Below the pieces are notes generated by a model. The model saw nothing but the letters and a program-made list of their open reading frames with translations. It ran no database searches and was not told where the DNA came from. 64,000 nt of DNA from DASXRC01 sp036506495 (lineage in GTDB: Bacteria > Actinomycetota > Actinomycetes > Mycobacteriales > Micromonosporaceae): positions 1 through 64,000 of the forward strand of contig DASXRQ010000125.1 of NCBI GenBank assembly GCA_036506495.1, written 5' to 3'. This document shows positions 51,330 through 60,860 of this stretch, in pieces; within the stretch, counting starts at the first letter, position 1, and every line of letters begins with the position of its first letter. The translations under genes were made by a program, and so were the position numbers.

Positions 51330-52361
51330 GTGACCGAGGCCCAGGCAACCACCGGCAACCGCAAGCGGGTACTGCTGGCCAGGCCGCGCGGCTACTGCGC
51401 CGGCGTGGACCGCGCCGTGCAGACGGTCGAGGAGGCGCTGAAGCTCTACGGACCGCCGATCTACGTCCGCAAGCAGATCGTGCACAACAGGCATGTAGTG
51501 ACGCAGCTCGAGGCCCAGGGTGCGATCTTTGTCGAAGAGAACGAGGAGGTACCCGAAGGCTCCATCGTGATCTTCTCGGCGCACGGGGTGGCGCCCGAGG
51601 TCCACGAGCAGGCCAAGGCGCGGTCGCTGAAGGCAATCGACGCGACCTGCCCGCTGGTCACGAAGGTGCACCAGGAGGCCAAGCGGTTCGCCACGGACGG
51701 TTACGACATCCTGCTCATCGGCCACGAGGGTCACGAGGAGGTCGTGGGCACGACCGGCGAGGCGCCCGCGAACATTCAGTTGGTCGACGGACCTGCCGGG
51801 GCGGACACGGTCACCGTCCGTGATCCGTCCAAGGTCGTCTGGCTGTCGCAGACGACGCTCTCCGTGGACGAGACCATGGAGACCGTCGCCCGGCTCCGGC
51901 AGCGCCTGCCGCTGCTGCAGTCGCCGCCGAGCGACGACATCTGCTATGCGACTCAAAACCGGCAGCACGTGGTCAAGGAGATCGCGCCGTCCTGCGATGT
52001 CGTCATCGTGGTCGGCTCGCGTAACTCGTCCAATTCCGTCCGCCTTGTCGAGGTCGCGCTCGACGCCGGGGCCCGCGCGGGCTACCTGGTCGATTACGCG
52101 GACGAGATTCGGGACGAGTGGCTGGCGGGCGCCACCACCGTCGGCCTGACCTCGGGCGCCAGCGTGCCGGATGAACTGGTCATGGAGGTGCTCGATCACC
52201 TCGGCGAGCGCGGCTTCTCGGACGTCGCGGAGGTGACCACCGCCCAGGAGCGCCTCACGTTCGCGCTGCCGCAGGAGCTCAAGCGCGACATCCGCGCGGC
52301 CGCGCAGGCACGCGCGGAGGACGCGGCCGCGCTCGCCGCGAGCGTCGCGAACACCAGCTGA
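51330..52361 (+). CDS. ispH: 4-hydroxy-3-methylbut-2-enyl diphosphate reductase
   Basis: A 343-residue LytB/IspH enzyme, last step of the MEP isoprenoid pathway. The three Fe-S cysteines are in RGYCAGVDRAV, DATCPLVTKVH and APSCDVVIVVGS; the active-site TTLSVDET and SNSVRLVE follow. GTG 51330 lies six bases after TACGAT (51318-51323). A short charged tail extends past the usual C-terminus. Confidence 0.95.
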   Translation: MTEAQATTGNRKRVLLARPRGYCAGVDRAVQTVEEALKLYGPPIYVRKQIVHNRHVVTQLEAQGAIFVEENEEVPEGSIVIFSAHGVAPEVHEQAKARSLKAIDATCPLVTKVHQEAKRFATDGYDILLIGHEGHEEVVGTTGEAPANIQLVDGPAGADTVTVRDPSKVVWLSQTTLSVDETMETVARLRQRLPLLQSPPSDDICYATQNRQHVVKEIAPSCDVVIVVGSRNSSNSVRLVEVALDAGARAGYLVDYADEIRDEWLAGATTVGLTSGASVPDELVMEVLDHLGERGFSDVAEVTTAQERLTFALPQELKRDIRAAAQARAEDAAALAASVANTS

Positions 52362-52394
52362 CCGCGGGAGCGCCGCGCGGGCCAGCCGGCTAAT

Positions 52395-53534
52395 TCAGCT
52401 TTCGACGAGCTCCGGTGCCTGCGGCTGCCGTGGGGCCAACTCGACCTGTGCGGGCGCCACGAGCTCGTCGTCGGACACGCCCAACTCGGCGAGCCTGCGC
52501 GCACTGACCAGCACTCTCGCCTCCAGCGAGCCGACCGCCTTGTTGTACGCGGTGACGGCCCCGCCGAGCGCCCCGCCGAGCTTCGCCACGTGATCACCCA
52601 TTGTGGACAGTCGCGCGTACAGCTCGCGGGCGAGCCGGTGCACGGCGACCGCGTTGCGGGTGAGCGCCTCCTGTCGCCAGGCGTAGGCGACCGTGCGCAG
52701 CAGAGCGATCAGAGTGGCTGGGGTCGCCAGCACGACATTGTGCGCGAACGCGTGCTCGAGCAGCGTCGCGTCGCGCTGGAGGGCCGCGTCGAGGAAGGGG
52801 TCGGCCGGCACGAACAGCACCACGAACTCGGGCGACTGGTCGAACGCGGCCCAGTAGCCCTTCGCCGCGAGCGCGTCGACGTGCGCGCGCAGGTGCCGCG
52901 CGTGCGCGTCGAGATGACGGTCGCGGCCGTGCTCGTCGCGGGCCTCCATGGCCGCCAGGTATGCCTCGAACGGCGCCTTCGCGTCAACCACCACGGACCG
53001 TCCACCGTGGAGCTTCACGAGCAGGTCGGGGCGCACTCCCTGCTCGTCGGTCGTGGCGGTGACCTGCTCTGCGAAGTCACAGTGCTCGACCATGCCGGCC
53101 GCCTCGACGATCCGGCGCAGCTGGTGCTCCCCCCAGCGACCGCGGACCTGCGGGGCGCGCAGGGCCGCGACGAGCTGCCTCGTCTCCGAGCGCAGCTCCG
53201 CCGAGACCGCGCCCATGGACCGCACCTGCTCGCGCAGCTCGGCGTATGCCTCGATCCGGTCGTGCTCGAGCTCCGCGACCCGGTGCTCGTAACGCCGCAG
53301 CGTGTCGTGCAGCGGCGCGACCGCCCGCGCCACGGCCTCCTGGGACTGCACGGTGGCCTCGTACGACAGCGCGCGCAGGGACTGCTCGAGGCGGGCCTCG
53401 CCGTCGCGGGTCGCCCGGAGCGTGGCCCGCGACTCAGCCAGCTCGGCGGCACCGCGGGCGCGGGCCGCGAGCCAGCCCAGTGCCGCCCCGGCGGTCGTGC
53501 ACACGACCACCACGGCCAGTGTCGAGAGATCCAC
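52395..53534 (-). CDS. rmuC: RmuC-family DNA recombination protein
   Basis: A 379-residue protein: N-terminal membrane helix (about residues 4-22), coiled coil (about 25-110), then the RmuC nuclease-like domain with VRGRWGEHQLRRIVEAAGM, RPDLLVKLHGGRSVVVDAKAP and PEFVVLFVPADPFLDAAL. RmuC limits certain DNA inversions in E. coli. GTG 53534 is six bases after CATGCT. The open frame continues far upstream but opposes the next gene, so the longer version is spurious. Confidence 0.9.
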   Translation of the reverse strand: MDLSTLAVVVVCTTAGAALGWLAARARGAAELAESRATLRATRDGEARLEQSLRALSYEATVQSQEAVARAVAPLHDTLRRYEHRVAELEHDRIEAYAELREQVRSMGAVSAELRSETRQLVAALRAPQVRGRWGEHQLRRIVEAAGMVEHCDFAEQVTATTDEQGVRPDLLVKLHGGRSVVVDAKAPFEAYLAAMEARDEHGRDRHLDAHARHLRAHVDALAAKGYWAAFDQSPEFVVLFVPADPFLDAALQRDATLLEHAFAHNVVLATPATLIALLRTVAYAWRQEALTRNAVAVHRLARELYARLSTMGDHVAKLGGALGGAVTAYNKAVGSLEARVLVSARRLAELGVSDDELVAPAQVELAPRQPQAPELVES

Positions 53535-53597
53535 AGGGCGAGCATGCCAAGGGCGTACGACAGAATAGGCGAGACACGGCGCAGTACCGTCGTACAC

Positions 53598-54431
53598 ATG
53601 AAGTTCTTCTGGGTGTTGGTGCTGGTCGTGGTCGTCGTCGCCGGCTTCCTTTGGGTGCGCCGGCAGGGCGAGGCCCGCCGGGCGCGGGAGCTGGCGGATT
53701 CGCGGGCCGAGGCCCAGCGGTGGTACGAGCGCCTCGGTGGCCAGCTGATGAACCTGCACGGCGACGATCCCGCGGTGCGCCAGGCCCTGGCCGACGCCGG
53801 CGAGCGGTACAACGCCGCTGGTGGGCAGCTGCGGCAGGCCACGACGGCCCGGCAGTTCGCGCTGGCCCGCGAGACGGCTATCGAGGGGCTGACGTACGCC
53901 CGCGCCGCGCGGCTCGCACTTGGCCTCGACCCCGGCCCGGACCTGCCTCCGCTGGCGGCGGCCCGCGGCGTGGGCGAATTGACCAAGGAGCGCGAGGTCG
54001 ACGTGCAAGGCCAGCACTTCAAGGCCGGGCCGCAGCCGGGTACGGACACGCCGTACTACTACCCGGGCGGGCGGGTCCAGGGCCGGCCGGTGCCGTCGGG
54101 CTGGTACTCGCAGCCGATCTGGCGGCCCGCACTCGCCGGGGCGGCCGGTGCGATCGGCGGCCTGCTGATCTTCGACGCGCTGTTCTCGCCGGCGTTCGCC
54201 GACCCGGGATACGGCTACGACGCCGGCTACCAGGAGGGCTTCCAGGACGGGGGTGCGGCCGACAGCGGCGACGGTGGCGGCGATGGCGGCGATGGCGGCG
54301 ATGGCGGCGGTGACGGAGGCGGCGACTACGGCTCCGCGGACGCGTCCGGCGACTTCGGCGGGGGCGACTTCGGTGGCGGCGATTTCGGCGGGGGCGATTT
54401 CGGTGGCGGCGATTTCGGCGGCGGCTTCTAG
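53598..54431 (+). CDS. Membrane protein with Gly/Asp/Phe-repeat tail
   Basis: A 277-residue protein of unknown function: N-terminal membrane helix (about residues 4-20), helical region to 110, a second hydrophobic stretch (about 180-200) and a low-complexity tail of Gly-Asp repeats then GDFGG repeats, ending GGGF. The tail is encoded by tandem repeats at 54279-54428. ATG 53598 is seven bases after TACCGT (53585-53590). Divergent from rmuC. Similar tails occur on surface or membrane-attached proteins. Confidence 0.78.
   Translation: MKFFWVLVLVVVVVAGFLWVRRQGEARRARELADSRAEAQRWYERLGGQLMNLHGDDPAVRQALADAGERYNAAGGQLRQATTARQFALARETAIEGLTYARAARLALGLDPGPDLPPLAAARGVGELTKEREVDVQGQHFKAGPQPGTDTPYYYPGGRVQGRPVPSGWYSQPIWRPALAGAAGAIGGLLIFDALFSPAFADPGYGYDAGYQEGFQDGGAADSGDGGGDGGDGGDGGGDGGGDYGSADASGDFGGGDFGGGDFGGGDFGGGDFGGGF
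54279..54428. repeat. Tandem short repeats encoding the Gly-rich tail
   Basis: First a 9-bp unit (GGCGATGGC) in tandem, then a 15-bp unit beginning GGCGACTTCGG about five times. Both keep the reading frame and code for GDG and GDFGG units. Confidence 0.8.
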
Positions 54432-54443
54432 CGGCGAGTGATT

Positions 54444-54507
54444 CTCACAAGTCCACGGGAGTTGCGCCCTCGGCCGCGCCGGAGGGCGCAACTCCCGTGT
54501 AGTTGCG
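54444..54507. repeat. Long intergenic hairpin, family D (copy 2)
   Basis: ACGGGAGTTGCGCCCTC (54455-54471) is the exact reverse complement of 54482-54498. Flanking CACAAGT and GTAGTTGCG match the copy at 15889-15945. Lies between the convergent Gly-rich protein gene and valS. Confidence 0.85.
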
Positions 54508-54519
54508 CGAGGAAGACCG

Positions 54520-57108
54520 CTACAGGTGGACGGTGACCTCCAGCCGGTCGTTCGCGATGAGCTTCAGATCCACGATGCGGCCGGCCGAACGCAGGTCGGC
54601 CGCCGCCTCGGCGAGCCGCCGCCGCTGCTCCGGCGTCCCACGCACCTCGACGAGGGGCGCCTCGACCCGCATCGAAAGCCGCCGCTCGGACTTGGCCCGC
54701 CGCACCCGACCGAGCACCTCGCCGACGAGTGGGAGTAGATCGGCGTCGCCGCCGTCGTCAAGCGAGTCGACGGTGGGCCACGATGAGCGGTGGATGGACC
54801 CGGCAGCGCCACCGCGCCACGACCAGACCTCCTCCGTCGCGTACGGCAGGAACGGCGCGAACAGGCGCAGCTGCACGTCGAGCGCCGTCGCCAGCGCGGC
54901 CCGTGCGGACGACGCGCCGGCCCCCGCCCCGTACGCCCGCTCCTTGACGAGCTCGATGTAGTCGTCGCAGAACGTCCAGAAGAACGCCTCGGTCGCGGTG
55001 AGCGCGGTCGTGTGGTCGTACGCCTCGAATGCGGACGTGGCGGTGGCGACGACGCCGGACAGTGCCGCGAGCATGGCGCGGTCCAGGGCCGCGGTCACCG
55101 TCGCCGCCTCGGAGCGCGCGTCGGATCGCGCCTCGGAGCGCGCGTCGGAGCGCGCGTCGGAGCGATCCAGGCCGAGCACGAACCGCGACGCGTTGAGCAG
55201 CTTTGTCGCCAGCCGCCGGCCCACCCTGATCTGTGCGGCGTCGAAGGCGAGGTCGGTGCCCGGCCGACCGCTCGCCGCCCAGTACCGCACCGCGTCCGAG
55301 CCGTACTGCTCGAACAGCTCCATCGGCGTGACGACCTTGCCCCGCGACTTCGACATCTTCTTGTGGTCCGGATCCAGGATCCAGCCGTTGATCACGGCGT
55401 CCCGCCACGGCAGGCTCCCGTGTTCGAGATGTGCGCGGACGATCGACGAGAACAGCCAGGTACGGATGATCTCCGGTCCCTGCGGCCGCAGGTCCATCGG
55501 GAACACCCGCGCGAAAAGGTCGGGGTCGCGTTCCCACCCGCTGACGATCTGCGGAGTCAGCGACGACGTCGCCCAGGTATCCATGACATCTGGATCGGCG
55601 GTGAATCCTCCGGGCTTGTCCCGCTGATCCTCGGCGTACCCGTCGGGCGGTTCGGACGCTGGGTCGATCGGCAGCCGTTCCTCCGAGGGCGTGAGAGGGT
55701 GGGCGTGGTCCGGCTCGCCGGCGTCGTCGAGCGGATACCAGACCGGGATCGGCACGCCGAAGAATCGCTGCCGGCTGACCAGCCAGTCCCCGGTCAGCCC
55801 GCCGACCCAGTGCTCGTACCGGTGCCGCATGTGCGCGGGCACCCAGTGCAGTTCACGTCCCCGGTCGAGCAGCTGTTCGCGCAGGGCACGATCGCGGCCG
55901 CCGTTGCGCAGGTACCACTGCCGGGTGGCGACGATCTCCAGAGGCGCGTCACTGTTCTCGTAGAACTTGACCGGGTGGGTGATCGGCTCGGGTTCCCCGA
56001 TCAGGTCACCGGACGACGCCAGCGCCGCCACCACCGCACGCCGCGCCGCGGCGACGGACAGCCCGGCCAGCGGGGCGTACGCCGACGCCGACACGCCGGC
56101 CGGCGGCTCCGCCACCAGTCGGCCGTCGCGCCCGATCACCACGCGCGTGTCCAGTCGCAGGTCGCGCCACCAGGTGACGTCCGCCAGGTCCCCGAACGTG
56201 CACACCATCGCGAGCCCGGTGCCCTTCGACGGGTCGGCCAGCGCGTGCGCGTACACCGGCACCTCGACGCCGAACAGCGGTGTGCGCGCGGTACCGCCGA
56301 CCACGCCCACGTACCGCTCGTCGGACGGGTGGCACACCAACGCGACACAGGCCGGCAGGAGCTCCGGTCGGCTCGTCTCGACGACGAGGTCCTCCCCCGA
56401 AGGCCCCGAGAAACGCAGCCGGTGGTAAGCCCCGGGCCGCTCCCGATCCTCCAGTTCCGCCTGGGCGACCGCGGTCTGGAACGAGACGTCCCACAGCGTC
56501 GGGGCGTCCGCGGCGTACGCCTCGCCGCGCGCGAGATTGCGCAGGAACGCCCGCTGTGACGTCGCCCGCGCCACCTCCCCGATCGTGGTGTACGTCATCG
56601 ACCAGTCCACCGAGAGGCCGAGCCTGCGCCAGAGTGCCTCGAACGCCCGCTCGTCCTCGGCGGTGAGCCGCGCGCACAGCTCGATGAAGTTGCGGCGGGA
56701 GATCGGTGTCGGCGGCGCGTCGCGGCGCGGTGGCGTCGCCGGCGGGACGAACTCCGGGTCGTACCGCAGGGAGGGGTCGCATCGCACGCCGTACACGTTC
56801 TGCACCCGTCGCTCCGTCGGCAGCCCGTTGTCGTCCCAGCCCATCGGATAGAACACGGCCCGCCCGGACATCCGCCGGTACCGTGCGTGGGTGTCGGTCT
56901 GCGTGTAGCCGTAGACGCTGCCCATGTGCAGGGCGCCGGATACGGTCGGCGGCGGGGTGTCGATGGCGTATACGGCCGCCCGGTCCCTGGACCGGTCGAA
57001 CGCGTACGTGCCCTCCTCCTGCCAGCGGCGCGACCACTTCTCCTCTAGTCCGTCCAACGTGGGACGCTCGGGGAGCTCGGCGCGCCCGGCGCTCGCCGTA
57101 TCCGTCAT
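54520..57108 (-). CDS. valS: Valyl-tRNA synthetase
   Basis: An 862-residue class I synthetase. The HIGH-like motif is HMGS, the second signature KMSKS is intact (HKKMSKSRGK), and an editing domain lies between. The stretch TERRVQNVYGVRCDPSLRYDP fits the archaeal-like bacterial ValS type. Residues about 645-665 are an insertion of Arg-Ser-Asp/Glu-Ala units encoded by four 12-bp repeats (55111-55158). ATG 57108 is six bases after TAGCCT (reverse strand 57115-57120). Confidence 0.93.
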   Translation of the reverse strand: MTDTASAGRAELPERPTLDGLEEKWSRRWQEEGTYAFDRSRDRAAVYAIDTPPPTVSGALHMGSVYGYTQTDTHARYRRMSGRAVFYPMGWDDNGLPTERRVQNVYGVRCDPSLRYDPEFVPPATPPRRDAPPTPISRRNFIELCARLTAEDERAFEALWRRLGLSVDWSMTYTTIGEVARATSQRAFLRNLARGEAYAADAPTLWDVSFQTAVAQAELEDRERPGAYHRLRFSGPSGEDLVVETSRPELLPACVALVCHPSDERYVGVVGGTARTPLFGVEVPVYAHALADPSKGTGLAMVCTFGDLADVTWWRDLRLDTRVVIGRDGRLVAEPPAGVSASAYAPLAGLSVAAARRAVVAALASSGDLIGEPEPITHPVKFYENSDAPLEIVATRQWYLRNGGRDRALREQLLDRGRELHWVPAHMRHRYEHWVGGLTGDWLVSRQRFFGVPIPVWYPLDDAGEPDHAHPLTPSEERLPIDPASEPPDGYAEDQRDKPGGFTADPDVMDTWATSSLTPQIVSGWERDPDLFARVFPMDLRPQGPEIIRTWLFSSIVRAHLEHGSLPWRDAVINGWILDPDHKKMSKSRGKVVTPMELFEQYGSDAVRYWAASGRPGTDLAFDAAQIRVGRRLATKLLNASRFVLGLDRSDARSDARSEARSDARSEAATVTAALDRAMLAALSGVVATATSAFEAYDHTTALTATEAFFWTFCDDYIELVKERAYGAGAGASSARAALATALDVQLRLFAPFLPYATEEVWSWRGGAAGSIHRSSWPTVDSLDDGGDADLLPLVGEVLGRVRRAKSERRLSMRVEAPLVEVRGTPEQRRRLAEAAADLRSAGRIVDLKLIANDRLEVTVHL
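55111..55158. repeat. In-frame tandem 12-bp repeat within valS
   Basis: Four units of GGAGCGCGCGTC, three identical and one with two changes, plus a partial fifth. They code for a charged Arg-Ser-Asp/Glu-Ala linker just before the anticodon-binding helices. Confidence 0.8.
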
Positions 57109-57205
57109 ACCGAAAGGCTAGGCAGGCGCCCCCGGCACCCGCGACCCAATTGCGGTATCGCCGGCGACCAGTGCGCCGGCCCGCGGCAGGGTAGCCCGTC
57201 GCGAT

Positions 57206-59059
57206 CTAGACGAGGGAGTCGCGCCACTGCTGGTGCAAGGTGGCGTACCGCCCGCCGCCACCGATCAGCACCCCGGGCGGGCCGTCCTCGACGATCCGCC
57301 CGCGGTCGAGAACGAGCACGCGATCCGCGATCTCCACGGTGGAGAGCCGGTGCGCGATGACGATGGCGGTCCGTTCGGCGAGGATCGTCCGCAAGGCCCG
57401 CTGGACGAGCCGTTCGCTGGGAATGTCCAGTGACGACGTCGCCTCGTCGAGGATCAGCACCGCTGGGTCGGCGAGGAAGGCGCGGGCGAACGCGACGAGC
57501 TGGCGTTGGCCGGCCGACAACCGGCCGCCGCGCTTGCGTACCTCGGTGTCGTACCCGTCGGGCAGTGCCGCGATGAACTCGTGCGCCCCGATCGCGCGCG
57601 CCGCCTCCTCGATGTCGGCATCACCCGTGTCGGGCCGACCGAACGCGATGTTCTCCCTCACCGTGCCGGAGAACAGGTAGTTCTCTTGCGTCACCATCAC
57701 CACCGCGCGGCGCAGCTCGGCGTCGGCGACGTCGCGCAGGTCCACTCGGTCGAGCGCCACGACGCCCTCGACGGGGTCGTAGAACCGCGCCACCAGCTTC
57801 GCGATCGTCGACTTGCCGGCGCCGGTCGCACCCACGAGCGCGACCGTCTGCCCGGCCGGCACGTGCAGCGTCAGGTCCGGCAGGATCACCTGCCCGGTCC
57901 GGTACGCGAACGTGACGCCGTCGAAGTCCAGCTCGCCCCGGACGCGGCCACCGTCGCGGGCCAGCGACGTCGGCCGCTCCGGCTCCGGCACCGACGGTCG
58001 TTCATCGAGTACGCCGGCGAGCTTTTCCAGCGCGGCGGTGGCCGACTGCAGCGAGTTGTAGAACTGGCTCAGCTCCTGCATCGGCTCGAAGAACCGGTGC
58101 AGGTACAACAGGAACGCGGCGAGTACTCCGATCTCCGTGTGCCCGTTCAGCACGCGGTACCCGCCGTACGTCAGGACCACCGCGATCGTCACGTTTCCGA
58201 TGAGCTTGATGGCGGGGGAGTACGTCGCGATCAACCGCCACGCGGTCAGGTTCGCCCGTCGGTAGTCGTCGTTGACGGCTTCGAAGATTTCCTGGTTGCG
58301 CGGCTCCCGACGGAACCCCTGCACCGCGCGGATTCCGCCGAGTGACTCGACAAAGTGGACGATGACGAGTGCGACGGCCTCACGGGTACCCCGGTACGCC
58401 CGGGCCGACGCGCGGGCGAACCAGCGGGACAGCCACAGCAGGAACGGGAACGACAGCAGCGTGACGAGCGCGAGCGGCGGGTCGAGCCAGAGCAGGATGC
58501 CGGCGACCGACACGACCGAGACGCCGGCCAGCACGAGGTCGTCGATGCCGCCGTCGGCGAGCTCGGCGATGGCGTCCATGTCGCTGGTCAGCCGGGACAC
58601 CACCCGCCCCGACGTGTACCGCTCGTGGAAGCCGACCGAGAGTCGCTGGAAGTGGTCGTACACGCGGCGGCGCAGGTCGATGAGGACCGCCTGGCCGATC
58701 CGCCCCGACAGCGTCAGAAAGCCGCGCTGGCCGACGTACTCGGCGGCGGCCGCAAGGACAAACGCTATCCCGACAACGATGAGGGTGGACGCGTCGCCAC
58801 GGTCGCGCAGCGGCGGGATGCCGGCGTCGATGCCGAGCATGACGAGGTACGGTCCGGCCATGCCGGCGGCGTTCTGCAGCAGCAGCAGCATGACCATGAT
58901 GCCGATCAGGCGGCGATGCGGGCGTACCAGAGAGGCGAGCAACGCGCGGCTGCGGGCCCGCAGGCGAACGACGGCGCGTTCGTCGGGCGCCTCGGCCTCC
59001 GTCCGTTCCGCGTCCTCGTCCGGTGCCTGGCCGCGCCAGGCCTTGACGTCGATGCTCAT
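57206..59059 (-). CDS. ABC exporter half-transporter, catalytic-site subunit
   Basis: A 617-residue half transporter: six membrane helices (about residues 50-345) and an ATPase domain with Walker A GATGAGKST, Q-loop VTQENYLF, signature LSAGQRQ, Walker B VLILDEATSSLD and H-loop IAHRLST. The catalytic Glu is present. It overlaps the upstream half transporter (ATGA). Together they probably form a heterodimer of the TM287/288 or BmrCD type. Substrate unknown. Confidence 0.92.
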   Translation of the reverse strand: MSIDVKAWRGQAPDEDAERTEAEAPDERAVVRLRARSRALLASLVRPHRRLIGIMVMLLLLQNAAGMAGPYLVMLGIDAGIPPLRDRGDASTLIVVGIAFVLAAAAEYVGQRGFLTLSGRIGQAVLIDLRRRVYDHFQRLSVGFHERYTSGRVVSRLTSDMDAIAELADGGIDDLVLAGVSVVSVAGILLWLDPPLALVTLLSFPFLLWLSRWFARASARAYRGTREAVALVIVHFVESLGGIRAVQGFRREPRNQEIFEAVNDDYRRANLTAWRLIATYSPAIKLIGNVTIAVVLTYGGYRVLNGHTEIGVLAAFLLYLHRFFEPMQELSQFYNSLQSATAALEKLAGVLDERPSVPEPERPTSLARDGGRVRGELDFDGVTFAYRTGQVILPDLTLHVPAGQTVALVGATGAGKSTIAKLVARFYDPVEGVVALDRVDLRDVADAELRRAVVMVTQENYLFSGTVRENIAFGRPDTGDADIEEAARAIGAHEFIAALPDGYDTEVRKRGGRLSAGQRQLVAFARAFLADPAVLILDEATSSLDIPSERLVQRALRTILAERTAIVIAHRLSTVEIADRVLVLDRGRIVEDGPPGVLIGGGGRYATLHQQWRDSLV

Positions 59060-60831
59060 CGCGTCGCCGGCTCCTCTGCGGCAGCCGATAGGACCGCCCG
59101 GTACGCGGGCACCGTGTCGAGCAGCTCGGAGTGTGTGCCGGTCGCGACGATCCGGCCGTCCGCGAGCAGGGCGACCCGGTCGGCGAGGGACACAGTGGAC
59201 GGTCGGTGCACGACGAGCAGCGCGGTCGTGCCGCGGAGCACCCTGGCGAGTGCCGCCTCGACGAGCGCCTCGGTGTGCACGTCCAGCGCGGAGAGCGGGT
59301 CGTCGAGCACGAGCACCCTCGGCCGGGCGAGCACCGCCCGGGCCAGGGCGAGGCGCTGGCGCTGCCCGCCGGAGAGCGACAGGCCCTGTTCGCCGACCCG
59401 GGTATCGAGGCCCCACGGCAGCTCGTAGGCGAAGTCGGCCTGGGCGACCGCGAGTGCCGAACGGATCTCGGCGTCGGTCGCGTCGATGCGACCGAGCGTG
59501 AGGTTCTCGCGTACCGACATCGAGAACAGTGTTGGCTCCTCGAACGCCATGCCGACGAGCCCACGCAGCGACGCCAGGCGGATGTCGCGGACGTCGCGGC
59601 CGTCGAGGGTGACCCGGCCGGCGGTCACGTCGTACAGGCGCGGCACGAGCGAGGTCAGCGTCGTCTTGCCGCTGCCGGTAGCACCGACCAGCGCGAGCGT
59701 CTCGCCGGGGTGTATCTCGAGGTCGATGCCGCGCAGCACGGGCGCGTCGCTGCCCGGGTAGCCGAACTGAACCCCTTCGAACCGCACGTGCCCGCTGAGG
59801 TCACGCACCTGCACCGCGCCCGACCGGTCCACGATGGACGGTGGCGTGTCGAACACCTCGAAGATCCGGTCGGCGGCGGTCATCGCCTCCTGGCCGGTGG
59901 CGATGATCCAGCCGAGCGCATCGATCGGCCACACGAGCATCAACTGCAGCGAGACGAACGCGACGAGCGCGCCGATGGTCATGTCGCCGTGCGCCACCGC
60001 GACCGAGCCGGCGACGAGCACGACCGCGAGCGTCAGGTTCGGCACGAGGTCGAACTGTGCCCAGGTCCAGGCGAGGAGGCGCGCCTTGCCGACGGCGGTG
60101 TCGTGTACGAGCCGCGCCCGGGCGCCGAACCGCTCGGACATGTGTCGCCTCCGACCGAAGGACTTGATCGTGCGTACCCCCTGGGCCGACTCCTCGATCA
60201 GGGTCGTCAGGTCGCCCTGCTGGTCCTGCAGCCGCCGGGACGCCCTGATGTACGCACGGGTGAACCTTCGGCTGAGGTAGAACAGCGGGACCGCGCTCGC
60301 GCCGACCACGATGCCGAGAGACCAGTCCATGTGCAACAGCAGCGCGACAACGGTGCCGTATGTCGCGACGTTGACCACGAAGAAGATCAGGCCAAACGAC
60401 AGGAAACGACGGATGACGCCGAGGTCGCTCGTGGCCCGCGACAACAGCTGGCCGGACTGCCAGCGGTCGTGGAACGCGATCGACAGCCGTTGCAGGTGCG
60501 CGTACAGGTCCGCCCGGATCCGCGTCTCGATGCCGAGCGCCGTGCTGGACTGCACCCATCGCCTGATGAAGATCAGGACCGCCTCGACGATCCCCAACAA
60601 GAGGGCGAGGGCGCCGAGCATGAGCAGGCCGTCCGGGTCGCGGCGCGCGATCGGTCCGTCGACAACCCGCCGAATCACCAACGGGACCACGATGCCGGCG
60701 CCCGTCGCGGCCGCCGCCGCGATGAACAGGCCGGTCATCTTGGCGGCGTACGGCCGGACGTAGTGCCGCAAACGCCACAGGTTGTGCCAGGGGAGCCGTG
60801 ACGTCTTCGAGGAGTCATCGTCACGGCGCAC
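59056..60831 (-). CDS. ABC exporter half-transporter, degenerate-site subunit
   Basis: A 591-residue half transporter: six membrane helices (about residues 30-310) and an ATPase domain with Walker A GATGSGKTT, signature LSGGQRQ and H-loop VVHRPSTV. Walker B reads VLVLDDPLSALD, so the catalytic Glu is replaced by Asp, and the Q-loop reads AFEEPTLF with Glu for Gln. This is the pattern of heterodimeric exporters with one degenerate ATP site. GTG 60831 is six bases after TAACGT (reverse strand 60838-60843). Confidence 0.92.
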   Translation of the reverse strand: MRRDDDSSKTSRLPWHNLWRLRHYVRPYAAKMTGLFIAAAAATGAGIVVPLVIRRVVDGPIARRDPDGLLMLGALALLLGIVEAVLIFIRRWVQSSTALGIETRIRADLYAHLQRLSIAFHDRWQSGQLLSRATSDLGVIRRFLSFGLIFFVVNVATYGTVVALLLHMDWSLGIVVGASAVPLFYLSRRFTRAYIRASRRLQDQQGDLTTLIEESAQGVRTIKSFGRRRHMSERFGARARLVHDTAVGKARLLAWTWAQFDLVPNLTLAVVLVAGSVAVAHGDMTIGALVAFVSLQLMLVWPIDALGWIIATGQEAMTAADRIFEVFDTPPSIVDRSGAVQVRDLSGHVRFEGVQFGYPGSDAPVLRGIDLEIHPGETLALVGATGSGKTTLTSLVPRLYDVTAGRVTLDGRDVRDIRLASLRGLVGMAFEEPTLFSMSVRENLTLGRIDATDAEIRSALAVAQADFAYELPWGLDTRVGEQGLSLSGGQRQRLALARAVLARPRVLVLDDPLSALDVHTEALVEAALARVLRGTTALLVVHRPSTVSLADRVALLADGRIVATGTHSELLDTVPAYRAVLSAAAEEPATR

Positions 60832-60860
60832 ACAGCGACGTTAGCGGCCGGTCTGACGTT

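Noticed and set aside
53535..54491. N-terminal extension of RmuC to 698 residues
   Set aside because: The extra part is antisense to the Gly-rich membrane protein gene and lacks any family match. The start at 53534 has a -10-like hexamer and begins with a membrane helix, as RmuC proteins do.
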